A DNA stretch of 64,000 nt, from NCBI GenBank assembly GCA_016648135.1, contig JADDOH010008032.1, forward strand, positions 88,687 to 152,686. The letters are read 5' to 3'. The DNA comes from Agrypnia vestita (taxonomy: Eukaryota > Arthropoda > Insecta > Trichoptera > Phryganeidae). Below the pieces are notes generated by a model, which saw only the letters and a program-made list of their open reading frames with translations, ran no database searches and was not told the DNA's origin. Below are positions 33,975-44,149 of this stretch, piece after piece; the stretch's first letter is position 1; every line of letters begins with the position of its first letter. The position numbers were made by a program, and so were the translations under genes.

Positions 33975-34945
33975 TTATGATGAGGGCCAGAAATTTTTTT
34001 CATTTTTTTTAAATTTTATAAGCACCAGAGGAAAATGTGATACCAGGGGAGTGACACTATTGGCAGAGTAGTGACAAATTAAAGCAGGGAAGTGTCAGGC
34101 CATTGATTATTAGCTAAGAAAGGGGACTAATATTAAATAAAACATACATAAATTATAGTATTTGATTCAGAATTTTTAACCGGATCGTTTTTAATTCTTT
34201 GGTAGCGTAATTTTTCAGCTTGACGCTTTTTTTCTAACTTCTCTTTCCTTGTTTGCTTCTTTTTAACATTTGCCATGATGTCTGATTATGTTCGAGTATC
34301 TAGAAGAAATGAAATGAAGCCTTAAAACATTAAATATTAACGAAACAAAATTTTGTATTTTCTCTGGCATGAAATATGCCAGAGAAGTGACGCCAGAGGA
34401 GTGACAAAATCGCACATATCCTACAAAAACAACATCACTCGCTTTTCTGACCACAGTTTAACGTAATACATGACATCTACACACAATTAATATTGCATTG
34501 TGCAAATATACAATTTCGTAACGATAAAATACAAAAACATATGCTTACCAGAGGAAATACTACAACGACTGGCCCAAAATGCTTTCCTACAGTGAATCGC
34601 AAACTGACGCAATATTATTAGAGTTTTGCTCAACGTCATTAACTTGCTTCTAACCTCACACTGTTTTACGCGCGTAGTTGAAGGACAAAAACATACCTTT
34701 GCGGTTTTATGTCAAATTTTACTTCTTTGAGTTTCGCCAGATGAAGTGACATTATTGTAACATGACATGAAAATAAGTTTTTTTTTATATCAATAAATAT
34801 TTTTACAGTGTATTTTGATAAAATATGTTTCGATGTTTATTAAAGCGTATGATCATATTAAAAAAATAATGGCATACGTATTTAAAGTATATGGCCATAA
34901 AATCATCATAATCTAGTAACGGGGGAGGCCAGAGGAGTATACATT
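33975..34945. mobile_element. Unassigned element with iterated CCAGAGGAGTGACA-type motif
   Basis: Variants of (C)CAGAGGAGTGACA occur near 34024, 34044, 34061, 34085, 34378, 34392, 34549, 34737 and 34928. They are mostly in the same orientation and cluster around a small lysine-rich frame (34133-34276, minus). Repeats of one motif near both ends of a unit often are transposase-binding sites. The outer ends are not certain: GGGCCAGAAATTTT near 33985 and GGAGGCCAGAGGAG near 34925 are candidates. The superfamily is unknown. Confidence 0.35.
34133..34276 (-). pseudogene. Short lysine-rich ORF, N-terminal transposon protein remnant
   Basis: A 47-codon frame starting MANVKKKQTRKEKLEKKRQA, then EKLRYQRIKNDPVKN, and ending IIYVCFI. 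Highly charged, predicted helical. Lysine/arginine-rich N-termini with an A/E-x-x-R-Y-Q-x-I/L-K-N-D-P motif recur in insect transposon-encoded proteins, from memory of the pattern rather than a search. The frame stops shortly after that motif, so it is probably truncated. Confidence 0.35.
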
Positions 34946-35384
34946 TACACCTACTTTAAACTATTAATGCCTTAAATTAAAAAATTATCGTGAATAGACT
35001 ATATGGGCCAAATAATAGGCCATGTTCTTTATTGTTTAAGCAAATAGAAATAATAATATAATAAGTTTTACATAAAATTTGTCTATGGACCATTGGAATT
35101 CAAATAGCGTATATTCACCCATATGTCAATATGCGAAGCGGTGCGGTTCGATAATGGAGTAGTTCCGGGAGCAGGCATAACAATAGATTCACCAGAACTC
35201 TGCAGAATGTTTTCGAACTTCCTAGAACTTCAGGTAACTAGCGCATTTCGTCGTAACCCTATTTTGATTTAACACAAATTACTATTAGAATTTGCAAAAC
35301 ACAATTAGGCGAGTTGAAGGTTGGTTTTTAAGAGTGATGGATTAGTGTTTTATTTTCGAAGTAGATTCTGAAATGAGCAATATT
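34946..35384. other. Spacer, nothing recognised
   Basis: A less AT-rich patch at 35130-35240 has no domain or splice pattern that I can defend. Confidence 0.4.
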
Positions 35385-35706
35385 ACTATTTCTGCATCTT
35401 AACCGTTATTGTATAATATTGTAATGCCGCCAATTTTGATATTTTTAGTTTGTTTGAAATGTTTGAAATTAATGAACTCGATCAATCAGAAAGCTCTGAA
35501 AAGCAAAAACTTTAAGTTATTCACAATTATGAATTATTATTATTATTTATTACTCATTTTTTATAATTGTGAATAACTTAACTTTTAGTTTGTTTGCTTT
35601 AAAGAGCTCTCTAATTGATTGAATTCATTGATTTCAAACTTGTGAAATTTAAAACTTCAAAATTGATGGTATTACAATGTTATATAATAACTATCAAGAT
35701 ACAGGA
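35385..35706. mobile_element. Palindromic MITE P, copy 1
   Basis: A fold-back unit. The left arm includes TAATGCCGCCAATTTTGATA, GTTTGAAATTAATGAACTCG and TCAGAAAGCTCTGAAAAG; the right arm carries their inverted equivalents (TAACTTTTAGTTTG, AGAGCTCTCTAATTGATTGA, TTGATGGTATTACAATG). The centre pairs AAGTTATTCACAATTATGAA with ATAATTGTGAATAACTTAA. The same palindrome occurs at 58905-59150. No coding content. Confidence 0.7.
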
Positions 35707-35717
35707 ATAGCAATTGG

Positions 35718-36010
35718 TAAGGCGACATAATAAACAAATGTATACCTCTCAAAATGATAATTTATTTAATATTTATTAATATATATTACTATCTATTATA
35801 TCTTTCTTGAAGGCATATTTGATTTTCCACGTTGGTTCATAAATGCCGCTGCTTCTGTGAATCTATACACCAACGATAGATAGCGTTGGTCTATGCTCGC
35901 GCCGCGTCGGCGCGTAAAAACAGAAACATATTTTTAAACATTGTAACAATTGCTCTGGTTTTAATAAGGTAGTTAATAGATTCTTTTTCGCGTGTTATTT
36001 GTGACGTGGA
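35718..36010. repeat. Dispersed repeat DR3, uninterrupted copy
   Basis: The counterpart of 24018-25060 without the family S and hairpin insertions: GGTAAGGCGACATAATAAAC, AAAATGATAATTTATTTAAT, ATTTGATTTTCCACG, AATGCCGCTGCTTCTGTGAA and CGCGTGTTATTTGTGACGTG. It serves as an internal empty site for both insertions. Confidence 0.6.
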
Positions 36011-37343
36011 AGAATCAAAAAGACTTCTCAAGATCTCTGCAAAAGTCGGCGACGAAGATCCGGATCGGACAATTTTGTTGGAGAAGATAAATAGTAGAGA
36101 GAAAACGTAATTTGACATTTTTTAGCATTATCATATTGAGAGGTATTATTATAGTTGAATATTAAATTCACCCAGCGGATGGCTATTTACACGCCATCCG
36201 CCGCCCAGAAAGAAACAGCAATATTGCTTATTTCAGAATATGTCCGAATACCCCGTATTCTCAGGATAACGGGTAACCAGGGATTGTTAACCCAGCACAA
36301 AATAGACAGGATACATATACCTATAGATAATTTAATTTAAGAACAACAATCTAATTTAGTATGTGTAAGCCGTGCGTATGACGCACATTGTTTTTTTGTT
36401 TTGGTGTTTACGAGCATAAACTCCCTAAACTCCTAACACAACGAAACAACTTGCCTCGTATGTACGGCGTACACATACTAATTCGATTGTCTTTCTTAAA
36501 CGGATATATGTATATTTGTTTACGTACGCGTAAGTTTCTATGAGCAATGTCAAAACAATTTATATTTTTTTAATATTTCTATCATCAAAATAAAAGTTTT
36601 TTTATATTTGAACACTTTAAACGAATGAATAAATGGATGCGTGTGATACTAACTGATATCCAACAAATTTAAAAAAATTAATAGGTAGTATTTTTAATAT
36701 AATATAATATTCATCACGTCAAAAGTAACGAAGTGTGCAAAGTTATATAATGCCGTTCAATAAATGACTGTTACGGTAGCGAAAATCGATGAAAATATAC
36801 CGAATTTATGCAAGTTTTTCAGTTGAGTGTAGGTACAAGTTGTGAATAATGTACATGTATTAAAATGGTATGCACGTCTTGAAACTACAGTCCTGGAAAA
36901 ACCAATTTGACGCGTTCGTAATACAATGTTTAGTTTCTTAAAAAAATGAATCGTATGTTTTTTGAGAAATATTAGCATAAATTTACCTCAATAAAACAGT
37001 GAATTCGCGGTAGGACAGCGAGCCATTTCTTTGAATCTTTCACATGTGCGGCGGGACCTGCAATGATTGGCCGAATTGTTTTATCGTTTTATTTTTTTGT
37101 CGACTAAGTTTCATGATGAAAAAGTGCTGTTTGTTGCGGGAGTCTGTTCGAGTAGGCACGGCGTATGAAAAATAGACCTTGTCACGGTTAGGTTCGCTGC
37201 GTTACTTTAAGCAATTTAAGATTATTTCTAAGCGAAGTAAGGAAAGAACTACGCTGACACACAGGGTTTGAGGATATATATCATGATATATATCACGATA
37301 TTTATGGCTTGATTTTTATTTTTGATTAGTACCCAAAAAAAAT
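36011..37343. other. AT-rich spacer, nothing recognised
   Basis: Short frames only (60-75 codons). No domain seen. Confidence 0.4.
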
Positions 37344-37532
37344 TCTGCAGTCGTTAATAGATGACGGTAGTTGTATTTTTAAAAAGCTACAGATTGATTT
37401 TTTTTAATATCTGCGGTCTTTACTGGATGGCGCTAGATGTATTTTAAGTGCTACAGTTTTTTTTTAATATCTGTGATTGTTACTTCATGGCACTAATTGA
37501 ATTTTAAAAAGTGCTGCGGTTGTTTTTTTAAT
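37344..37532 (+). repeat. Three tandem repeats of ~60-66 bp
   Basis: Units start TCTGCAGTCGTTAATAGATG (37344), TCTGCGGTCTTTACTGGATG (37410) and TCTGTGATTGTTACTTCATG (37470). Each continues (G)GCxCTAx-TGTATTTT-AA and a CTACAG or CTGCGG block, then a T run and AATA. Diverged, non-coding. Confidence 0.65.
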
Positions 37533-37764
37533 TTATTTTGTTTCATAACATAATTCTACATTAGAAAGGGGAAATTTTATAATTTATACATAATAATTGC
37601 GTATATTAGCTTTTTTCAGTAGGATGCAATTCATTTATTTAAAAAATAATAATTTATGTATAAAATAAATTTCCCAATTATTTCGAGTTTGTATCAATCG
37701 AGATATGCAAAAAAGGAGAAGTTTGAATATATATACAATTTTTGGTATAAATATATCGGATATA

Positions 37765-37812
37765 TATCAAAAAATCCGATTTTTTTATTTTTAATATAAA
37801 AATCGGATTTTC
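37765..37812. repeat. AT-rich hairpin
   Basis: AAAATCCGATTTTTTTAT and ATAAAAATCGGATTTT are inverted copies with a short AT-rich loop. It may fold, but no terminator-like context applies in a eukaryote. Confidence 0.5.
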
Positions 37813-38933
37813 TTGAACCCTGCTGACACACCTTATATATTTTTTTATATCTCTCTTTCTCTTTTATCTCTCTTTTTTATATTCTCCTGTTCTCTTGTAT
37901 CCACTCCGCCTTAATAGTTGATATGAAAAAAATATTTAGTAGTAAAACCTGTGCCCTCCGTGAAAAGGTTCCCGAGCAACCTGAAGCGATCGTCAATTTG
38001 TGACCGTCTTCAGGTGGTTGAAATGTGACAGGGTGGGGTGGGGATGAGGGTGGGGGAGAAGACGACAGCACTGGGAGCGCTTCGTTTAATATTTTCTCGA
38101 AAGGGGATGCGCTCGCCTTTGAAGATAAATATGAATGTGAGAACATGTTTTATTGGTAACTGTTTTCAATTTAACGTTCAGTTGAAAAGACCAGTTCGAA
38201 GTTGTAGAGATTGGGGGGGACTAGAATTCTTGTATGAAACTGACGGGTGAATAGAGTTTATCTTGCCTTGGTGAGTAGGTAAGCAATTAAATGACATTAT
38301 AGTATCATTGACTTAATACATTCACTGCAAATGCATATTTCGGTGTTTTTTTACGAAAATGTGGGTTTTTGTTATTCATTTATATCAGAATATACACTGC
38401 TTACTGTAATTTTTTTAGGGCAATAACCTAGATAAAACCTTTGTTATTATATGCAATTATAAATTGAACATTATTTACAATAATTTATAAAATATCAGCA
38501 TTAATCGACAGGCCGCGGCCAAAATATCGTATTTATTAGTATCCTGGGCGGCGCTAATTTTTAATGCAATTAAGTGCATGGGTACTATATTACAGTGTAT
38601 TTTAGATTTTTTATGAGCGTTGATGGAGAATTGTCATTGTGAAATTTTTGTTTGTGTTGTATATTTTTTAGACAAAGTGTAAATTTTGATAATGTATACA
38701 TTCACTTATAATTAGTGCGTACGTATGTGTAGTAGTTAATGTATAAATTATCGAAATTTAACACTTCGTCTGTTCGTATACATTAATTGGAACAAAGCTG
38801 GACTAGAATGGGCTTTCCAGCTGTGTTCCAACGTAAGACATATAATACAGCGCGTGGTTTTTTATGTGAACAAAATAAGTTTAACTTCTAAGTCGCGTAC
38901 CTACATATGTAAATGCACGCAATTTTATGGTAT
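37813..38933. other. Spacer, nothing recognised
   Basis: Includes a purine-rich patch near 38030-38070. No gene evidence. Confidence 0.4.
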
Positions 38934-39380
38934 TGTGGTGGAGCCAGACCTGCCTGAACTCTAGCCCCTCGAGCGTATCAAACGGACCAATCGCTCTCGA
39001 GGAATACCGCCCAACGAGAAGCCCGAGGCGCCGACAAAGTACCAAACCCATTCTCTCATCGACCGGCGCCCGCGACACCACGCTCAAACTCGCGCTCCGT
39101 AAATTGTTGTATAGCGCATTCTCCAACATGTAAAGTTTTGTGACTTCAATAAACCAATGAGCTAATTGTGAGTACTCCTTTCTATTCATCCTGTATCGCA
39201 TCCCGCTTAGCCTTGTCATACACCTTCACACACATTTCACACACACGCCTTCAGCGTTCACTCGACTTGCATCAGACTGATTGTGCATTTTGGCAGAGGT
39301 ACACAATCACACTGTTCCTTCGCGAATACACGCACATTACATCAAATCATCACCGCCGATCTGATGTATTGTACAACACA
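38934..39380 (+). other. GC-richer block, possible solo LTR
   Basis: A compositionally distinct stretch starting TGTGGTGGAGCCAGACCTGC, with GCTCTCGAGGAATACCGCCC in the middle, AATAAA at about 39147 and CA-rich sequence after it. TG start, internal AATAAA and isolation in AT-rich DNA are LTR-like, but no target duplication or CA end is clear. Two overlapping frames (38881-39219 minus, 38927-39133 plus) mirror each other and are not both coding. A decayed exon or CpG-rich promoter is an alternative. Confidence 0.25.
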
Positions 39381-39839
39381 ACTATCTGCCACAGTATTTA
39401 CTTTATCCTTTAAATTAATTTAAAAAGTTTTTTCGTTAATATAACGCAGTTTGTGAAATAATTTATCAGAGCTGCACCCGAATGTATCTTAAATTTTTCA
39501 CTCAAGAATTCTTCATTTTCTGCAACGATTTCTTTTTCCACGGACTTTTCTCCGTATGCACTTTGCTGAATTATATGTTCGAGGTATTTCAATTTGTATA
39601 AACGGCTCATTCATCCGTTTTATGATTTCTTCATTAGGTAATGGATCAATTCGGGAGAAAAACCACTTTTGTATTCTCTTTTACTTATATATTTTTAAAG
39701 AAACAACACAAACTTTAGTTCGCGATCATTGATTTAAATCAGTTAAGATTAATTATAGAAGACATGTGTTTTGAAGTGTTCATAGGATGGCCCAGGGTTT
39801 ATGGCCTGTACGAGCTTGCTTAAGTGATAATTTTACAAT
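39381..39839. other. Spacer, nothing recognised
   Basis: No supported features. Confidence 0.4.
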
Positions 39840-39942
39840 AACGTCCACACATATTTAACTGTAAATAGTTGCGGATATTTTATACGAACCGTATGTTTTT
39901 CCGAGAAACGATTCTCGACGTTTCGTTGAATGCTTATTCTTG
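39840..39942 (-). mobile_element. PLE-A terminal repeat fragment
   Basis: On the minus strand: ATTCAACGAAACGTCGAGAA, TTTCTCGGAAAAACATACGG, TTCGTATAAAATATCCGCAA, then ACAGTTAAATATGTGTG. This is the same terminal sequence as 57365-57450 and 48814-48890. The CTGATGA box and first stem strand are missing: sequence upstream of ATTCAAC is unrelated, so the copy is truncated inside helix II. Confidence 0.7.
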
Positions 39943-40408
39943 TATATTCTTGTATATATGTGTTTTCTTGTAATTGGCTCAAGGCTCTGTAGGGGAAGGT
40001 GGTGTCAAAAGTAACAAAATGGACATTTTGGTTTATAACAAAATAATTAACCGGTTAAATTACCTGATTTTTTTTTTCAAAGCACTTCCATATATTTAGG
40101 AACTAAGTGTATGGTTAAAAAAATTGAAGGTATTAAGATTTTTTGTTTATTTGAAAATTAAAAAAAGAAGAAAACTGTTACATTTGACACCACAGTGGTG
40201 TCGATAGTAACACTCGTGGTGTCAATTGTAACATAAGTCGCACAAAACATAATGTATCTACTTATTTTTATTAGGAATATTTTTATGTACTAAATGACTA
40301 TAAAGTTGTAAGATACATAAAAACAAAACAAATTATCTAATTATAAAAACCAAAATTTATAAAATAATTAGAAAAAAATCTAATTTAATATGCTTCCCTA
40401 AAATAATT

Positions 40409-40690
40409 TTAACATCGTGTAAGTAGTTCAAATTGCTCAATCATTATCAGATTCACAATTGAATACACATAATTTAATTGTTTGGTTTGGGCACAATTCT
40501 CATGCGCCCATAATTTACAGGAGGAACACTGGATCCAACCCTCTTTGCTTGTTGAATATGGTTTGGTACAAATTAAACATAAAGCATCATCAGTTTCTTC
40601 TTTTTTCTCGGTTATTATACAAGTTTTTGTTCTTCTTTTACCCTGCTTATTTTTTGCAGCTTTGTTACTCAATACGAAGGATTCCTTCTG
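40409..40690 (-). pseudogene. pogo-like transposase C-terminal PHD-type zinc finger
   Basis: The frame reads MSNKAAKNKQGKRRTKTC, then DDALCLICTKPYSTSKEGW, IQCSSCKLWAHENCAQTK and a tail to C at 40409. The Cys-x2-Cys ... W-x-x-C-x-x-C-x-x-W-x-H-x-x-C spacing is the PHD-like finger found at the C-terminus of many insect pogo/Tigger (DDE_1) transposases after a basic linker. Upstream on the same strand (to about 40760) a piece reading TYPTGWDEVGMASK fits the preceding region but has a stop. The catalytic domain is not present, so this is a remnant. A PHD finger of a host chromatin gene is an alternative, made unlikely by the flanking transposon ends. Confidence 0.6.
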
Positions 40691-40802
40691 ATAAATGCAA
40701 TCAGCTAATCTTTCGAAGCCATACCAACTTCATCCCAACCAGTGGGATATGTCAGAGTTGAGTTGTTGATGTTATTGGAGTAATAGTTGTTGATAATTTA
40801 TT

Positions 40803-41267
40803 TTGACTAACAAACTAACTAACCATCACGCCGTTTCCCCGCAGGGGTATGCAGAGAGGATTGAACACCACACTCTTCTATCCTGGCACACCACTTTTGC
40901 TTCGGCCACATTCATACATCTTCTCATACAAGTTCTATGGTTGTTTGCGGCTTCAAATAGGGCCATCCTCAAATACTTGTGGTATCTGATCGTGCCAGGT
41001 CTTTCACGGACGCCCTCTATTTCTATTGCTTTCAACACTCGCCTCATGTATGCATGAACCTCATGCAATTATGGCCAAAAAGAATCTGTCAAAGGAAGCA
41101 AGACTAGCGGTACATAATAGCGTTCAAGTGCCAACCCCGATGTATGGAAGTGAAGCCTAGAATTGGCAAAAGAGGAATGAAAGTAGACTGAATGTGGTGG
41201 AAATGCGGTCACTATGACGCTTGTGCGTAAAATCTTTGGTCGATAGAGTGAGGAATGAAAAAATTAG
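40803..41267. mobile_element. Nested LINE insertion with internal inversion and 8-bp target duplication
   Basis: The insert is flanked by AATTTATT at 40795-40802 and 41268-41275. Its left part (40803-41060) is the LINE 3' end in minus orientation: tail of TTAG repeats, then ETAxxGCP-type region read as NHRTCMRRCMNVAEAKVVCQ and DRRVWCSILSAYPCGET. Its right part (about 41068-41267) is in plus orientation and reads KNLSKEARLAVHNSVQVPTP, MYGSEA-stop-NWQKRNESR and LVDRVRNEKIRI. In the 44.8 kb copy these pieces are collinear on one strand. An inverted 5' part inside a single target duplication is the signature of twin priming. Confidence 0.75.
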
Positions 41268-41276
41268 AATTTATTA

Positions 41277-41540
41277 AAATTCACAGTAGTCAGTTAATTC
41301 TTTTTTGATTAGATAATACCTTGTTGTGGGGTAGATATCCTAATACTGGGACAGATCCGTCTTTTTTGATGCGTTCCATGTATCTATGATGAGATATGTG
41401 TCATATTTCGATATGCTTGGCTGCTTTTCTTATTGACACGTTTCCATTTTTTTATAAAATCTTTTATAAAAGTGTGCCTTCTCAAAGGTTTCTTTGGATG
41501 TTTTTCTCCCATTTGTCTTTAATTCTCTAGGTTTAACCAT
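41277..41540 (-). pseudogene. pogo-like transposase N-terminus (psq helix-turn-helix)
   Basis: Starts MVKPRELKTNGRKTSKETF at 41540. After a frameshift near 41440 it continues VSIRKAAKHIEI, a stop, HISHHRYMERIKKDGSVPVL and GYLPHNKVLSNQKRIN. S-I-R-x-A-A-K ... and L-x-R-Y ... G ... G-x-x-x-V-F/L-S is the DNA-binding N-terminus of pogo-type transposases. One frameshift and at least two stops disable it. The nested LINE lies just downstream of this segment, between it and the zinc-finger remnant. Confidence 0.7.
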
Positions 41541-42214
41541 TTTTAACAATCAGGAACCCAAAATGACATTAACTTCCAATTACATTACATTATTATCTCG
41601 AAGGTGTCAATTATAAAATGTTACAATTGACACCCTTTGCACTGTTACAATTGACACCTTTCGCCACATTGCATTAAGGTTATGTTTTATCTTAAACTAT
41701 TAAAAAAACCATTAAAATATATACACATCATGATAATAAACAATATTCTGAATTCTAACACACAATAAAACAATAAAAAATACTTACTATTTGACGAATA
41801 CAAAAAGATGACTATTTAATGATTTTTTTACTTCACTAGGCCGAAATACGATGATATACAATATACCGATACTTTTAACGCAACGCTAACGCAAAATGGC
41901 GTTCTTTGATAGCTATTGATCCCGTCTAATAGACGGTACTGCTTGTTCCATTAAATGACCAATATTTAAAAATATACAGCGTCTGTTACAATCGACACCT
42001 GTTACTTTTGACACCACCTTCCCCTACATCAATAATTGTTTTTTTTCAAGATTTATTAATTATATGACTGTAAGAAAGCCAAGAAATGATAAATAAAAAA
42101 TATTTAAAATAAAATAATTAATAAATCAATAATTAATAAATCTGTAATTAAATTCCAGCGTTTTCATTAATTCCTCCCGCAGCCAAGAAACGTGACAGAA
42201 TATTTTTATACCTA

Positions 42215-42340
42215 ATTTATATAAATTAACTTTGTAAACACCACTTATTTATAGAAAAAATTCAACATGTTTCGAAACACGTTGAATTTTTTCAATAAAT
42301 AAGTGGTGTTTACAAAGTTAATTTATATCAATTATAATTA
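42215..42340. mobile_element. Head-to-head palindrome of PLE ends joined at GAAAC
   Basis: TAAATTAACTTTGTAAACAC, CACTTATTTATAGAAAAAAT and TCAACATGTTTC on the left are mirrored on the right by GAAACACGTTGAATTTTTTC, AATAAATAAGTGGTG and TTTACAAAGTTAATTTATA. Only a few mismatches break the ~55-bp arms. The centre is exactly GTTTC/GAAAC, the second box of the hammerhead-type core seen in related copies. The CTGANGA-stem half is absent from both arms. Confidence 0.65.
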
Positions 42341-43055
42341 TGTCACCACAAAATAAATTTGCTATATTTAAGAAGAAATTTTTGTACCTATTTGTTATAC
42401 TTTTATAGTATAAGAAAAGATCTATCGAGAGTGGAAATAATGAGCGCCCTGTTTCGTTCTCCTCGTTTCTCGCGAATTAGTCCAGTGCGAGATGTGTACA
42501 TTCAATAAACACCCTCTCGAATCGGAGGGGTGTTCGTTCACTCCGAATAATGTCAACACGTACATCAAAGGCGACACACCTTTGTTTTGAACCTGTTTAA
42601 ACATTTGTTTGAAAACCAATTGGATTTGCCGGGCTCTTTGTACCGCTCGATATTGGACTCCCAAATAAATACACATTAATATTAGCTATCGAATGACCAG
42701 ATAAATATTAATTGAAACGCTCAGATATGTTCACCGCGCTTTGAAATTCGTCCGAACTGAAAAATGCGTATTTCAAAACCATTAAAATCTCAAAACGGAT
42801 ATACACTGAATCGCAATATTGCATTATTATCGACGGTAATGTAAAAAGTTCGGATTTTTAATTATAACAAATATCGCACTATTTCCAGTTTTTGAAATAA
42901 TAGTTATTTTATAACAATTCATAATTAATTGCCTTTTCGGTATCCAAATTACTTTTCTGCATTGGAGTGTAATCATTTATTTATTTTAAATTTTCGAAGG
43001 AAGCAAACACTTGGTGGTGAGACATTATAATTAATTAAATAAATAAAACTAACTT
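42341..43055. other. AT-rich spacer, nothing recognised
   Basis: An 84-codon minus frame at 42422-42676 has no recognisable domain. Confidence 0.4.
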
Positions 43056-43059
43056 AGTT

Positions 43060-43640
43060 AAACACCACTTATGTTTATTTTACAACCAGGTTTCGCTACG
43101 ACCGTAGCTTCTTCAGGGAGAATCTTAACTGCCTAAACATTAAAAAATTATGTGCTTATATAATAGTGTGAAAGGACGGAGTGCCAATAGTGGGGGTAGG
43201 GGGTGGGATTTCGCAGGGAATATTACTATTAAGAGGGAACACATTTAAAAGTGGACTAAAAGATAAATTTACTTGATTATTAATGATTTTATGATTCATA
43301 TTAATGGCTTTTCTTATCTCTAATGCCTCTAAATTATCTAGTCTATTACCTATTCCGTTTTTATGAATAATACTAACTCCTGAACTACTATTGAACGTGT
43401 GGTCTTCTTCAATTATATGGTTTACAAATTCTGAGAACCCACTACTTTTTAAACAACGCAAGTGCTCTTTTACTCTAATTTTTACATTACACGATGTCTT
43501 CCTTATACAAAACACGGGGCAATCATTGCATTTCTATGGCTAAATTTATCATCCTTATCTTTACAATTGACTAAAAATTTACCTATATTATTATTCGTAT
43601 AAAACGCGGGTCTGATGTCTGGTGGGAGATTTTTGACGTT
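43060..43640 (-). pseudogene. Penelope-like element 3' end with GIY-YIG endonuclease tail
   Basis: The minus frame 43156-43515 reads FCIRKTSCNVKIRVKEHLRC, FSEFVNHIIEEDHTF, IHKNGIGNRLDNLEALEIRK and INNQVNLSFSPLLNVFPL. Upstream, in another frame, comes F-L-V-N-C-K-D-K-D. This is the C-terminal GIY-YIG region of Penelope-like elements: the Y-I-G block (here degraded to FCIRKT), then K-x-R-x-x-E-H, H-x-x-x-x-x-H and the LEALEI helix. GIY and YIG motifs are damaged and a frameshift separates the Cys-rich lead-in. Downstream, 43090-43116 holds a hammerhead-type core and then the AAGTGGTGTTTAACTAAGTT end. The reverse transcriptase is missing. Confidence 0.75.
43090..43116 (-). ncRNA. Hammerhead-core motif
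   Basis: CTGAAGA (complement of 43110-43116), linker A, perfect stem GCTAC/GTAGC with loop GGTC, then GAAAC. It lies directly downstream of the PLE endonuclease tail, the position reported for PLE hammerheads. Confidence 0.6.
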
Positions 43641-43652
43641 AGAAGTGGAAAA

Positions 43653-44116
43653 GTAGAATTAATAAATAAAATACGACGCCATTGAAAATCTTGGTGCTTA
43701 AAGGCTTAGTAGATAATATTTTATAATTGATATAAATTAACTTTGTTTAAACCACTTATTTATTGAAAAAAATCAACAAGCCAATGGCTTCTTCGTCAGG
43801 ATAACAAAAATAATATTTAAAAATCGAAGTATAGATCAAAATATTAAAAAGTTATATATGAAAAATGATAATATAAAGTACCTAATTAACATGAAAATAA
43901 ATTTAAAAGATAACTATTTGCAAAAAGGACCCGACTATTTATAATATTCAATTTAAAGAAATTTAAATTTTTTTGATTAAGATTTTAAGAAGAAGAAGAT
44001 AATATTTTAAATAGAAAAATGCAACAATTATCCCGTAACAAATTTTTGTTCCATAGTAGTGATGTAGTTAAGCACCAAGATTTTCAATGGCGTCGTATTT
44101 TGTTTATTAATTCTAC
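43653..44116. repeat. Inverted 47-bp arms around a PLE end
   Basis: Arm 43653-43700 (GTAGAATTAATAAATAAAAT, then ACGACGCCATTGAAAATCTT, GGTGCTTA) and arm 44070-44116 are inverted copies with one or two differences. Between them lies another PLE-type end, AATTAACTTTGTTTAAACCA then CTTATTTATTG, with a degraded hammerhead-type core on the minus strand (43776-43799: CTGACGA and an AAGCCA/TGGCTT stem, but GTTGA where GAAAC is expected). Confidence 0.6.
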
Positions 44117-44149
44117 CGACAGCGACGATTAATGAGATGTGTAATCATT

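Larger units (their letters stand above)
39992..42024 (-). mobile_element. pogo/Tigger-like DNA transposon, internally deleted and interrupted
   Basis: Terminal inverted repeats GGGGAAGGTGGTGTCAAAAG then TAACA at both ends are flanked by TA (39990-39991, 42025-42026), the target of pogo and other Tc1/mariner elements. A GTTACAATTGACACC-type motif is iterated near both ends: about 40180, 40197, 40217 on the left, about 41607, 41618, 41643, 41987 on the right, besides the terminal copies. The minus strand codes remnants of a psq-type helix-turn-helix N-terminus (41277-41540) and a zinc-finger C-terminus (40409-40690). The DDE core is gone and a LINE fragment is inserted at 40803-41267. Confidence 0.8.

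Noticed and set aside
38881..39219. 112-codon minus frame and 68-codon plus frame as genes
   Set aside because: They overlap antisense to each other in a GC-richer patch, which by itself lengthens ORFs. No motif recognised.
40409..40672. Host PHD-finger chromatin gene
   Set aside because: It lies between pogo-type inverted repeats with TA duplication and downstream of a pogo N-terminus on the same strand, so a transposase remnant is the simpler reading.
41840..42030. Host gene sequence to the right of the nested LINE
   Set aside because: The region ends in the inverted repeat of 39992, so it is the right end of the pogo-like element.
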